Made by a program: the position numbers and the translations under genes | From: SAR324 cluster bacterium | GTDB taxonomy: Bacteria; SAR324; JACQKK01 | Direction: 5' to 3' | NCBI GenBank assembly: GCA_022572825.1 | Contig: JACZVE010000009.1 | Coordinates: 1-18,580 of the forward strand | DNA length: 18,580 nt | Notes under the pieces: model-generated | Database searches by the model: none | What the model was told of the DNA's origin: nothing | What the model saw: only the letters and a program-made list of their open reading frames with translations | Shown here: piece by piece, positions 7,627 through 15,205 of the stretch | Layout of the letters: the number at the start of each line of letters is the position of its first letter | How positions within the stretch are numbered: the first letter of the stretch is position 1

Positions 7627-8469
7627 CTAGCCGGCTTCGACAAAGCCGATCAGGGCCACGTTGGTGCCCACTTCCGCGCTACCTTCCTGACGGGCGCGCC
7701 GGTAGCTGGCGTAGGGAAAGCTTCCCTCCCTGCCGCGGTGACAGTACGTGCACTGGTGCCAGCGCAGAAGGCGCTGCCCGGAAATGCCGAAGCGGGCGGC
7801 CTGCGTGCGCAGGACGGTGCCCAAGTCGAGATGGAGGGCTTTTCCCCGCCGCACGATGGCGCCATCCAGATCCCGCGGAGAAAACCGCTCCAGGCAGTCT
7901 GCACGCACCCGATAGCAGCAGGCCTGGATGTGCGGCCCCAGCACGAGCACAGTGCGGCGGAGGCTGCTACCCGCCTGCCGCCACCCTCCCAGCAGTTTGG
8001 GGAGGATGCCCGCTGCCGCACCGCGCCAGCCCACGTGTAAGGCCCCATAAGCCTCGATCTCCGCATCGACGGCCAGCAGCGGCACGCAGTCGGCCGTCTT
8101 GATGGCCGCAATGCCTTGGCGGGTTCCAATGGCCGTGAACCCGTCGTAGACCGGCGCCGGTCGTAAGGGCAACGCCGCCCCACCAGGCGCATCGGATAGA
8201 GCCAATATCGCGGTTGAGTGGGTTTGTTTGAGCAGCGTCGGCAGCGGCACGCTATCCGGCCCCTGCCCCAGACGGCGCGCCAATAACCCGCGTACGGCAG
8301 GCGCCAGAGCCTCATCGCCCAAGGGGGCCAGTGCGGTGCTGAACCCGGTGACCAGCCCTGGCAACAAGTGCTCCAGCCGGTTGGCGGGTAGCAGGCGCGG
8401 CGTGGCAATGTCCAGCGATCGGCCCGGCTTGGTTGCTTCGGGTGGGAAGGCGGTGGCTGTGTGATTCAT
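7627..8469 (-). CDS. pgeF: Laccase-domain protein PgeF/YfiH (multicopper polyphenol oxidase family)
   Basis: A 280-residue cytoplasmic protein of the Cu-oxidase_4/YfiH family. Members act as purine nucleoside phosphorylase/adenosine deaminase-like metalloenzymes, and E. coli YfiH has been linked to editing peptidoglycan precursors. The conserved metal ligands are all visible: H84 in KQTHS, C128 in KTADC and H145 in HVGWRG. Also present are YDG at 108-110, GPHIQACCY at 178-186, CTYC at 240-243 and FPYASYRR at 251-258. The N-terminal 25 or so residues are extra and unconserved in appearance. The ATG at 8469 is the only start codon before the conserved region that I can support, and its ribosome site (AGGG) is unusually close. 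The usual partners rluD and comL/bamD are not adjacent. Confidence 0.92.
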   Translation of the reverse strand: MNHTATAFPPEATKPGRSLDIATPRLLPANRLEHLLPGLVTGFSTALAPLGDEALAPAVRGLLARRLGQGPDSVPLPTLLKQTHSTAILALSDAPGGAALPLRPAPVYDGFTAIGTRQGIAAIKTADCVPLLAVDAEIEAYGALHVGWRGAAAGILPKLLGGWRQAGSSLRRTVLVLGPHIQACCYRVRADCLERFSPRDLDGAIVRRGKALHLDLGTVLRTQAARFGISGQRLLRWHQCTYCHRGREGSFPYASYRRARQEGSAEVGTNVALIGFVEAG

Positions 8470-8846
8470 GACCCTGGCGATGTGCGCTGCGTTGCGGAGC
8501 CTATCGCATGTATCATGTCTATCGGGTCACAATGCAAGCTTCGATCGATGAGCGGCCGTATTTGGGTGAATAGCCAAGGGGGCCGGGGTTCCACCTTCAG
8601 CATTGCCATCCAGCTTTACCATTCTCCCCCGATTGCAGTCGCGACCAGCCTCCCGTTAAGCCCAATCGGACCTCCTCCGATATGTGGTGGGCGCCGCCCA
8701 TTGCCGTCAGTCAGGCACGCTGCGCGCCACCAGGAAGCACGCGCCGTCGCCGCGCCGCCCGGATGCAGCTAAATTGATTTTATTTTCGTTTGATATTATT
8801 GGGTTTATTGAAAGGTGGGCTCGTCCAGTCCAGAGCAAGGAACCGA
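8470..8846. other. Gap between pgeF and the exchanger gene, divergently transcribed
   Basis: 377 bases between two divergent starts. It carries a histidine-kinase fragment (8551-8616), otherwise no coding signal. The last 75 bases before the exchanger (about 8771-8815) are conspicuously AT-rich (TTGATTTTATTTTCG, TGATATTATTGGG) and probably hold its promoter, though no well-spaced -35/-10 pair can be named. Confidence 0.5.
8551..8616 (+). pseudogene. Remnant of a histidine-kinase ATPase (HATPase_c) domain
   Basis: Translating from 8551 gives 22 residues beginning SGRIWVNSQGG and continuing RGSTFSIAIQL. This matches the end of the HATPase_c domain of sensor kinases (consensus G-G-x-I-W-V-x-S-x-x-G-x-G-S-T-F), including the G2 glycine box and the final beta-strand. 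Neither the upstream N, G1 and F boxes nor a downstream receiver domain can be read in any frame. The fragment therefore looks like the scar of a deleted sensor kinase gene. The surrounding open frame (8461-8772) is otherwise featureless. The match is short but specific. Confidence 0.6.
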
Positions 8847-9938
8847 ATGTCCGCAGGGCTATCGATTATTTTGAGTGTCGTGGTGCTCGGTGTCGCCTTC
8901 TATGGGATGCATCGGGTAACCGACTCCTATTTCATACAGAGTTTGGAGTTGCTCTCCAACCGGCTCCGCCTTACCTCGGATATCGCCGGGGCCTCGTTGA
9001 TGGCAATGGGTTCCAGTGCGCCCGAATTGTTCACCTCCCTGCTGGCACTGATCAAAGGCTTGGAACTGGCCGAGCTGGGTGCTGGAACGATCATCGGCTC
9101 CGCGCTGTTCAATATCCTGGTGATCATCGGCGGCACGGCATTCATCGGGACGGCAACCCTGACTTGGCAACCCGCAGTCAGGGACATGACCTTCTACATT
9201 CTCAGTATCCTCCTGCTGTTTGCCGTGTTTGCCGATGGGGTGATTACGTTGTTCGAATCGGTGCTGTTCGTCATATTTTATTGCGTGTATCTCGCGGCAC
9301 TGCCGTTGTGGCGGAAGGTCTTCCCCTACCAGGACCAGGCGGAAAACCTCCTGGCGGTGATCGTGGAGCAGGACTACGAGGCCGCGCGCGGCGTCCCATG
9401 GTACTGGCAATGGGCGGTTCCGATCGACTGGCTTTTCAAATCGATCATGCCTGATCTGGATCGGCGCCCGGAGCGCTACCTCTGGGTGTTCCTGCTGTCC
9501 ATCGCCGCGATCTGCGCGCTGAGCTGGTTGCTGGTAGAGGCCGGAGTGCGCCTGGCCATCACAGTGGGCATCCCCGAGGCTATAATGGGGCTGACGGTGC
9601 TCGCCGTCGGCACGTCGGTGCCGGACCTGCTCGCCTCACTGGTCGTCGCCCGGCAAGGAAAGGGGGACATGGCCGTCAGCAATGCGGTGGGCAGCAACAT
9701 CTTCGATATCCTGGTAGGTCTCGGCGTGGTGTGGATGATAATCATTCTGGCCAAGGGGCAGACCATCGCCATCAGCAAGGTGGAACTGAACGCTTCCATC
9801 ATCTGGCTGCTGGTCTCCGTCGTGGCGCTGCTGTTCTTGCTGCTCACGTTGCGCTGGCGCATCGGCCGCCGTTCCGGCATCTTGCTGGTGAGCATCTATG
9901 GCCTGTTCGTGGTGGCGACCGTGACCGGATTGATATAA
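8847..9938 (+). CDS. Cation/Ca2+ exchanger of the K+-dependent NCKX type (CaCA family)
   Basis: A 363-residue inner-membrane antiporter, probably exporting Ca2+ in exchange for Na+. The two inverted alpha repeats are clear: alpha-1 has GASLMAMGSSAPELFTSL (48-65, E60) and GSALFNIL (84-91); alpha-2 has LAVGTSVPDLLASLVVARQG (252-271, D260) then MAVSN and GSNIFDIL (282-289, D287). By alignment, E60, D260 and D287 correspond to Glu188, Asp548 and Asp575 of human NCKX2; Asp575 is the residue needed for K+ dependence. The text resembles animal NCKX more than E. coli YrbG. The large NCKX cytoplasmic loop is reduced to about 155-210. Start: AAGGAA four bases before the ATG at 8847; an ATG at 8790 lies in AT-rich leader DNA. 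Stand-alone gene, convergent with the M48 gene. Confidence 0.9.
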   Translation: MSAGLSIILSVVVLGVAFYGMHRVTDSYFIQSLELLSNRLRLTSDIAGASLMAMGSSAPELFTSLLALIKGLELAELGAGTIIGSALFNILVIIGGTAFIGTATLTWQPAVRDMTFYILSILLLFAVFADGVITLFESVLFVIFYCVYLAALPLWRKVFPYQDQAENLLAVIVEQDYEAARGVPWYWQWAVPIDWLFKSIMPDLDRRPERYLWVFLLSIAAICALSWLLVEAGVRLAITVGIPEAIMGLTVLAVGTSVPDLLASLVVARQGKGDMAVSNAVGSNIFDILVGLGVVWMIIILAKGQTIAISKVELNASIIWLLVSVVALLFLLLTLRWRIGRRSGILLVSIYGLFVVATVTGLI

Positions 9939-10010
9939 AGCGCCGACGGCACCCTTATCACGCACGCAACGCCGCGCATTCTTCCGGCGCGAGTCGCATG
10001 CCGTCTGGCC
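9939..10010. terminator. Nested inverted repeats between convergent genes (possible bidirectional terminator)
   Basis: The 72-base gap between two convergent stops holds GACGGCA (9945-9951) opposite TGCCGTC (9999-10005), with CGCCG (9970-9974) opposite CGGCG (9985-9989) inside. No T-run is present. The placement suits a shared terminator, but the structure is modest. Confidence 0.3.
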
Positions 10011-11078
10011 CTAGCCACAGATCGCCCGCAGCGCAGCCCACTCCCCGGGAGACATGGCGCTACCCTGAGCTTTGGCCAGGGATTCCACCAGTTCGATGCG
10101 CTCCCGCGTGAGAGGATGAGTGGAAAGAAGCTGCGGCACCTTTGACGCGCCAGCTTGCTTTGCCTCCATGTACTGGAAAAATGCCACCAAGCCATCGCCG
10201 CGCACGCCGGCCTGGTTGAGCAGGTCGATGGCGATCCGGTCCGCCGCCAGCTCGTCTGCCCGCGAGTAAGAGGAAATCAGCAAAATCTGGGCGAACCGCT
10301 CCACGAAATCGTCGAGGGCGGTTACATCGCCGATGAGGGCGTTGAAGAGCAGTTGCACGCCGACAGCCCGCAGCAGTCCTTTGAGCGGGTGCCGTTCCAG
10401 CCCATGGGCGATCTCGTGGGCCAGCACGCCCGCGACTGCCTCCGGTGTTTGGGCGGTGGCGAGCAAATCTTTCAGAATCACGATCTGCCCGCCCGGCGCG
10501 GCGAACGCGTTGACGCCGGGACGGCTGCTCACCCGCACGCGAAAGGGGTAGGGCGTCTCCACCCCGGCCATGAGGCGCGCGGTGAGCGCTTCCAGGGCGG
10601 CCATGCCGGCAGCTTGCTCGCAAAAGGGATGATCTTGCGCCAGGTGAGCGGCCACTTTTTCCCCCAGTGCCTGCTCCCATCGCTCCGGCACGAGGCCGGT
10701 CAGGGGCTCGACCAGCCGGGGCAGGGCCAGCACAATCCCGGCCACTACCGCGGCGAGGGCTACGGCGGAGAGGAGCGCCACGGCAAGCGGGGAGCGCAGG
10801 AGGGAGGCACCGCGCAGCCGCACTCCGGCCTGAGACCTGACCGCGTCGAGAATAGCCGCGCTGTCAAAGGTGAGAGTCGCCTCGCCCCGGGACGGATGCT
10901 GCAGGCGCACCGGCTGATCCCGGTAAACCTCCTCCATGAGGCGCAAGCCGGCGTAGGGCCACTCGCCGAGCGGTTGCCCACCGGATGCGGAGATTCTCAG
11001 GCTCTGCGTGGCCAGCAGCACGCGCACCCGCCGCCGCTCGGCGCTGTGTCCGTCGGTATAGTACGCGTCGAACTGCAT
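10011..11078 (-). CDS. Membrane-anchored M48-family zinc metalloprotease
   Basis: A 355-residue peptidase. Residues 1-95 form an N-terminal domain without a known motif; residues 97-119 are a single membrane-spanning segment; the catalytic part follows. The zinc site is complete: HEIAH at 221-225, with the third ligand E276 in ADELAADR, and the late STHPLTRERIE motif (319-329), as in the HtpX/BepA-like M48 proteins. HPLKG after the HExxH and the APGGQIVILKDLL strand (194-206) are also typical. Such enzymes usually degrade misfolded membrane or envelope proteins; the substrate here is unknown. It starts seven bases after the DUF898 stop with only a distant GGGGAG, so it is likely translated by coupling as the second gene of a pair. 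Confidence 0.9.
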   Translation of the reverse strand: MQFDAYYTDGHSAERRRVRVLLATQSLRISASGGQPLGEWPYAGLRLMEEVYRDQPVRLQHPSRGEATLTFDSAAILDAVRSQAGVRLRGASLLRSPLAVALLSAVALAAVVAGIVLALPRLVEPLTGLVPERWEQALGEKVAAHLAQDHPFCEQAAGMAALEALTARLMAGVETPYPFRVRVSSRPGVNAFAAPGGQIVILKDLLATAQTPEAVAGVLAHEIAHGLERHPLKGLLRAVGVQLLFNALIGDVTALDDFVERFAQILLISSYSRADELAADRIAIDLLNQAGVRGDGLVAFFQYMEAKQAGASKVPQLLSTHPLTRERIELVESLAKAQGSAMSPGEWAALRAICG

Positions 11079-11085
11079 GGCGGTA

Positions 11086-12228
11086 TCAGATGCTCCCCAG
11101 ATCCAGTGCCTCGGCCAGCCCTTCGCCCGCTTTCAGCACCTCTTCCGGGCTCTGGCCGATGGCCGAGAAATCCAGTTCGCCCCGCAGGTGCAGGTGATCG
11201 CTGAAGAAGCGCGCCGTTCGCACCGCCGCCCAGGAATAGGCCAGGCCCAGCGTGACCAGCACCAGCGCCGCGTTGCTGATCCAGAGCCAGATGAAATGAG
11301 TGGTGCGGAAATCGGCCGTGAACCGGACGTTGGCCAGAGAACTTTGGTGAATATAGTACCGCAGTTCTCCCGCCCGAAACCACAGCCACGCGACAGCGAA
11401 GGGAACGTAGGAGAGCAAGCCGATCGCGGTCGTGACAAGCCAGATCACAATGGCCGGAGGACCCTGACCGGGCCGGTTCAGCTCCTCGACCACCCCGGAC
11501 AGCACTGGCTCCACGAAAAATCCCCAAGGGATGCCGAATGCGATGGTGAGACCGACGAATCCCCAGTAACGTCCCACCAGATCCCCACCGCGTCCACCGT
11601 AGCTGAGCCGCTGATCGCCGAACCAGGTATGGTTGAGCAGATTCTCGGTCAGATGGTGCCGCATATAGGGAAAGTAGATGCCGAAGGTGATGGCGGTGAG
11701 GATGCTGTAGCCGAGCATCTTCTTGCCGTGGGATACCGCCGAGCCGGCAAGGGCGAAGCGGATGCCGCGCCAGCGGGTGCGGCCCAGCCGGTAGCGGCGT
11801 GCGCCGTAGCGCGCCAGGCCGAGGAGAAACAGATAATACGGATATCCGGCCAGGACGAGCAGCAGGGGGATGAACACCACCACCATGGAGAATTTCTCCA
11901 GAAATTCGGGCGGATTTTCTCTCGTGCCAAGGAACGCGAAAATAATAACGGGAGCGCCCAACATCACCAACGGGGCGACGAACCACACCAGGGCACGCAG
12001 CAACCCCAACAGCAACTCCCGTCCCTGCCCGGTGTACTCGAAGCGCTCGCCCGCAAAGCTGGTCTGGCTCCAAACGTAGCGCCGCACGCGGGTCTTGGCC
12101 CAGAAATGGTAGACCCCCAGGGTGAGCACCTTGAAGAGCAAATTGACCAGGCTGATGGCGAGCAGCTCGCCGGCCCGGCCGTGGTGGACAAAGCGCTGGG
12201 ATGATTGGGGAACCGCGGTCTCGGTCAT
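11086..12228 (-). CDS. DUF898 (YjgN-family) multi-pass membrane protein
   Basis: A 380-residue inner-membrane protein of the YjgN/DUF898 family, function unknown. It contains recurring units of 'LG(V/I)Y-FW' followed by a basic run and a T/S-x-F-x-G segment: 37-67 (LGVYHFWAKTRVRRY), 138-164 (LARYGARRYRLGRTRW), 182-212 (FGIYFPYMRHHLTEN) and 327-358 (LGLAYSWAAVRTARFF). This gives four related repeats separated by hydrophobic segments at about 22-36, 74-102, 113-135, 170-186, 222-245, 260-284 and 311-330. The frame is open to 12291. I chose the ATG at 12228 because AGGGG lies five bases before it and F-x-H-x-G-x-x-G-E-L, the family opening, follows at once. It pairs with the M48 protease seven bases downstream. 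Confidence 0.87.
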   Translation of the reverse strand: MTETAVPQSSQRFVHHGRAGELLAISLVNLLFKVLTLGVYHFWAKTRVRRYVWSQTSFAGERFEYTGQGRELLLGLLRALVWFVAPLVMLGAPVIIFAFLGTRENPPEFLEKFSMVVVFIPLLLVLAGYPYYLFLLGLARYGARRYRLGRTRWRGIRFALAGSAVSHGKKMLGYSILTAITFGIYFPYMRHHLTENLLNHTWFGDQRLSYGGRGGDLVGRYWGFVGLTIAFGIPWGFFVEPVLSGVVEELNRPGQGPPAIVIWLVTTAIGLLSYVPFAVAWLWFRAGELRYYIHQSSLANVRFTADFRTTHFIWLWISNAALVLVTLGLAYSWAAVRTARFFSDHLHLRGELDFSAIGQSPEEVLKAGEGLAEALDLGSI

Positions 12229-12503
12229 CGCTGCCCCTATTTGCGCGGTCTGACCCATAATTGCCGAATCGACAGTTTCACGTACCCGCAAAGGATTGCT
12301 TCCCCTCGTTTTCTATCAATTTGAACGACCAACCACAGCAAAATAACGGGTGTCGTCATGGAACTATCCGCAGATTGCGCGGATTTATTACCTGGAACCC
12401 GCGATGGGAGGCTCGCCGAATCTCCTCGCGCCAGGACGCAAAGGGCGTAAAGGTCAATTGCCAGCGCCATCGGCGGATGCGATGGGCCTGCCCTGGCTGC
12501 GAA
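12229..12503. other. Gap with CGCAGATT / ACGCAAAGG intergenic repeat motifs
   Basis: No gene seen. ATCCGC (12366-12371) and GCGGAT (12379-12384) form a small inverted repeat around AGATTGC. At 12427-12454 the text GCGCCAGGACGCAAAGG followed by GCGTAAAGG is a twice-repeated short unit. Both resemble a degenerate motif class widespread in proteobacterial intergenic DNA, and relate to the CGCAGATAAAC motif at 7273-7283. Confidence 0.45.
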
Positions 12504-13568
12504 TTACACGTTGAAGCGGAAGGCGATCACGTCGCCGTCGCGCACCCCATAATCCCTGCCTTCCAGGCGCAACTTGCCGACTTCGCGGGCCTGCTTTTCT
12601 CCACCCAGGGCGATCAGGTCCTCGTAAGCGATCACCTCGGCGCGGATGAAGCCGCGCTCCATGTCCGAATGCACCTTGCCGGCGGCCTTGAGGGCGGTGG
12701 CGCCCCGGCGGATGGGCCAGGCACGGCTTTCATCGGAGCGGGTGGTAAAAAAGGTGATCAGCATCAAAAGCTCGTAGGCGCGCTGCACGAAGCGCTCGCG
12801 GGCCGAGCTTTCCAGCCCCATCGCGGCGAGAAACTCGGGCTGCTCTGCCGGCGCCAGCGCGGCGATCTCCATCTCGATCTTGCCGCTGATGGTCATCAGG
12901 GGCGGCTCCTGCGCTACCGTCCCCGCCGCCAGCTTGGCCGGGAGGGCGCCGGTGAAATCACGTTCGTCCTCATTGAGCAGGCCCAAAACAGGCTTGTTGG
13001 ACAGCGCGCCGAAGCCCGCGAGCACGCTCAGCTCCCGCGGGGTCAGCGTCAGGCTCGCCAGGGGTTGCCCGCCCTCCAAATGGGCGATACACCGCTGCAG
13101 CAGCGCCAATTCGCTGGCCTCCCCGCCCTCCTTGCCCAGCCGGTCGCGCCTGTTTTCCAGCGGCGCAAGATCGCTCAGGATCAGCTCGGTCTGAAAATCG
13201 CGCAGCTCTCGCAGCGGATCGGCCGGCTCGGCCAACGCCGGATTGTCGAAGGCGCGCAGCACCAGCACCAGCGCGTCGCAACCCTGCATGGCCTGCAAGA
13301 CCGCGGCCGGCAGCCCGCCTTTGCTGGAATTGCGCGCCGCGCCGCCCGGTGCTGACGGCGCGACGTCCACGAACACGACTTCGGCGTAGACCTTCTTGCG
13401 GGAATTGTGCATGGCGGCCAGGCGCTCCACCCGCGCGTCCGGCACCTTGATGACGCCCACGTTGTCCCGGGTGCGGGCGCCCGCTCCGGTGTCCGCCCGC
13501 AGGCCCGTGAGCGCGTTGAAGATGGTGGTTTTGCCCGCGCCGGGAAATCCGACAATGCCGACTTTCAT
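12504..13568 (-). CDS. Divergent YchF-type P-loop NTPase (OLA1/YchF relative)
   Basis: A 354-residue protein. Its C-terminal domain (about 270-354) is plainly that of YchF: RAWPIRRGATALKAAGKVHS, then ERGFIRAEVI, GGEKQARE and GDVIAFRFNV. The N-terminal nucleotide domain has Walker A GFPGAGKT (7-14), and the base-recognition motif is N199-E-D-E202 (NxxE, as in ATP-preferring YchF/OLA1). Switch II is unusual: instead of DxxG it reads D68-V-A-P71, and the region around it does not match the canonical GASKGEGLGN loop well. YchF normally binds ribosomes and hydrolyses ATP. This is probably a paralogue rather than the housekeeping copy. The frame is open to 13619, but the ATG at 13568 begins the beta-1 strand; its ribosome site is weak. 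It faces away from the plus-strand cluster. Confidence 0.85.
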   Translation of the reverse strand: MKVGIVGFPGAGKTTIFNALTGLRADTGAGARTRDNVGVIKVPDARVERLAAMHNSRKKVYAEVVFVDVAPSAPGGAARNSSKGGLPAAVLQAMQGCDALVLVLRAFDNPALAEPADPLRELRDFQTELILSDLAPLENRRDRLGKEGGEASELALLQRCIAHLEGGQPLASLTLTPRELSVLAGFGALSNKPVLGLLNEDERDFTGALPAKLAAGTVAQEPPLMTISGKIEMEIAALAPAEQPEFLAAMGLESSARERFVQRAYELLMLITFFTTRSDESRAWPIRRGATALKAAGKVHSDMERGFIRAEVIAYEDLIALGGEKQAREVGKLRLEGRDYGVRDGDVIAFRFNV

Positions 13569-13849
13569 GCTGTTGATTGCAAAGGGAGTGGCAATTGCGA
13601 CTGCCCGGCGCCCCGTCATGAGGGCAGCGCGGGCCCGCGGGGGGAGCGAAAACCTGTCCTTGCGTGACCACTATGGCAAATGCGCAGCGGGATGCACAGC
13701 ACCGGAGCGCGGCATCGTACAGCGCGGCGGCGGTGGCCGCCATGCACCGAGCCTTGCACTTGTGGCGGGTGTGGGATAACCCGTGCTACACGGTCGCTTT
13801 AATTGCTCACCGATCGATCAGCGTGGGATCACCGAACCGGGGAGCCCGT

Positions 13850-14221
13850 ATGCGCAAACTGAAGATGACCCTCGGCTCCGTGGAGATGGAGGCCGAACTG
13901 TTCGATACGCCCACCGCCGACGCGCTGTACGATGCCGCGCCCTTTGCTTCGCAAGCCAATACGTGGGGGGAGGAGGTGTACTTTTCCACGCCCGTCCAGG
14001 CCCGGCAGGAAACCGGGGCCCGCGATGTGATGGAGCCGGGCGATCTGGCCTATTGGCCGCCCGGCAACGCCATCGCGATCGGCTACGGCCGCACGCCCGC
14101 CTCCCGGGGAGACGAGATCCGACTGGCTTCCCCCTGTAACGTGTGGGGACGGGCGTTGGGAGACGTCAAGCAACTCAACACGGTGCGTGCGGGCGCGGCC
14201 ATCAAGGTGGAGAGAGAATGA
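13850..14221 (+). CDS. Cyclophilin-like fold protein (PF04126/DUF369 type)
   Basis: A 123-residue protein of the small cyclophilin-like family typified by Thermotoga TM1367. Features: TADALYDAAPF (22-32), NTWGEEVYFSTPV (37-49), EPGDLAYWPPGNAIAIGYG (62-80), TPASRGDEIRLASPCNVWG (82-100). These are the conserved blocks of that family. No signal peptide, so cytoplasmic. The fold is that of peptidyl-prolyl isomerases, but catalytic activity has not generally been shown for this group. The frame is open upstream to 13664. I took the ATG at 13850 because GGGGAG lies five bases before it and the earlier part reads as non-coding. First gene of the plus-strand run, 72 bases before the enoyl-CoA hydratase-family gene. 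Exact role unknown. Confidence 0.85.
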   Translation: MRKLKMTLGSVEMEAELFDTPTADALYDAAPFASQANTWGEEVYFSTPVQARQETGARDVMEPGDLAYWPPGNAIAIGYGRTPASRGDEIRLASPCNVWGRALGDVKQLNTVRAGAAIKVERE

Positions 14222-14293
14222 GCCCGCCAACGCAGGCACCGCCGCCCCGAACCCGCGGCAAGGCCGCCCCGATCCGGGAGGGACGATAGTTTC

Positions 14294-15088
14294 ATGGGAC
14301 ACCCGTTGATCCAATACGATGTTGACGATCGTGTGGCCACGATCACCCTGAACCGGCCCGAGCGTCTCAATGCCTTGGGGGCCGACATGCGCGAGCAACT
14401 GCTGGCCGCGCTGGAGCGAAGCGAATCGGACCCGCAGGTGCGGGTGGTGACGCTCACGGGGGCCGGCCGCGCCTTTTGCTCCGGCGGCGACGTCAAGGAG
14501 ATGAACGAGCGCCGCGCCGCCGGCGCCCAGATCCGCCGCGACGGCGAGGTGGTTCCGCTGCGCGACCGCATCCTGCTCAAGCTGCAAACGTTGGCCAAGC
14601 CCGTGATCGCAGCGGTAAACGGCGTCGCGGCGGGGGCCGGCATGAATCTGGCGCTGGGCTGCGATCTGCGCATTGCCTCGGATAAGGCCGCATTCGGCGA
14701 GGTGTTCGTCAAGCGGGGGCTGCATCCCGATTGGGGCGGCACCTACCTGCTGCCGCGGATGGTGGGTACGGCCAAGGCGCTGGAACTCATTCTCTTTGGC
14801 GACATGGTTTCCGCCGAGGAAGCTTACCGGATGGGGTTGGTAAACCGCTTGGTGCCGCACGCTGAATTCGCCGAAGCCGCCCACGAGTGGGCAGCGCGGC
14901 TCGCGGAAGGACCGCCGGTCGCATTGCGGCTGGCCAAGCGGGGAGTCTACCGCAACCTGCAGGCCGATCTGGCTTCGGCTCTGGAGTACGAGTCGTTCGC
15001 TCAGCAGATCGTCTGGAGCACCGAGGATGCCGGAGAGGGCATCCGCGCGTTCGTGGAAAAACGACCGCCGCTGTTTCAGGGGCGCTAG
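14294..15088 (+). CDS. Enoyl-CoA hydratase/isomerase (crotonase) family protein
   Basis: A 264-residue crotonase-fold enzyme acting on acyl-CoA thioesters. Oxyanion-hole segments are present: G58-R-A-F-C-S-G-G-D66 and V108-N-G-V-A-A-G-A-G116. The two catalytic glutamates of true hydratases (rat Glu144 and Glu164) are replaced by N118 (GAGMN) and F138 (GEVFV). An aspartate is retained at D146 in HPDWGGT, the place used by dienoyl-CoA isomerase and PaaG-type isomerases. An isomerase, or another crotonase reaction, is therefore more likely than hydration. GPPVALRLAKRGV (206-218) is the usual C-terminal helix. GGGAGGG lies about ten bases before the ATG. Follows the cyclophilin-like gene by 72 bases; probably co-transcribed. 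Substrate unknown. Confidence 0.92.
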   Translation: MGHPLIQYDVDDRVATITLNRPERLNALGADMREQLLAALERSESDPQVRVVTLTGAGRAFCSGGDVKEMNERRAAGAQIRRDGEVVPLRDRILLKLQTLAKPVIAAVNGVAAGAGMNLALGCDLRIASDKAAFGEVFVKRGLHPDWGGTYLLPRMVGTAKALELILFGDMVSAEEAYRMGLVNRLVPHAEFAEAAHEWAARLAEGPPVALRLAKRGVYRNLQADLASALEYESFAQQIVWSTEDAGEGIRAFVEKRPPLFQGR

Positions 15089-15104
15089 TTGCCCGGAATT
15101 CCCC

Positions 15105-15123
15105 GCCCTAATTGCCTTAGGGC
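15105..15123 (+). terminator. GCCCTAA/TTAGGGC stem-loop, 16 bases after the hydratase-family gene
   Basis: GCCCTAA (15105-15111), loop TTGCC, TTAGGGC (15117-15123), seven perfect pairs. It lies just after the stop at 15088, where a terminator is expected, but lacks a T-run. The arm repeats at 15127 (TTAGGGCG) and the same palindrome reappears at 15206, so an operator is an alternative reading. Confidence 0.4.
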
Positions 15124-15205
15124 GTATTAGGGCGAAATGGCGCAGTGATAAGCATTCGCGGGATTTGCGGCAGACGCGGCGGCGGCGCAATGATAAAATG
15201 ATCTG

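Noticed and set aside
13754..13780. TTGCAC...GATAAC as promoter of the cyclophilin-like gene
   Set aside because: Spacer is only 15 bases and both boxes are weak; not enough to call.
13829..15190. 453-codon minus-strand frame opposite the cyclophilin-like and hydratase-family genes
   Set aside because: Covers two clear plus-strand family members; no domain on the minus strand.
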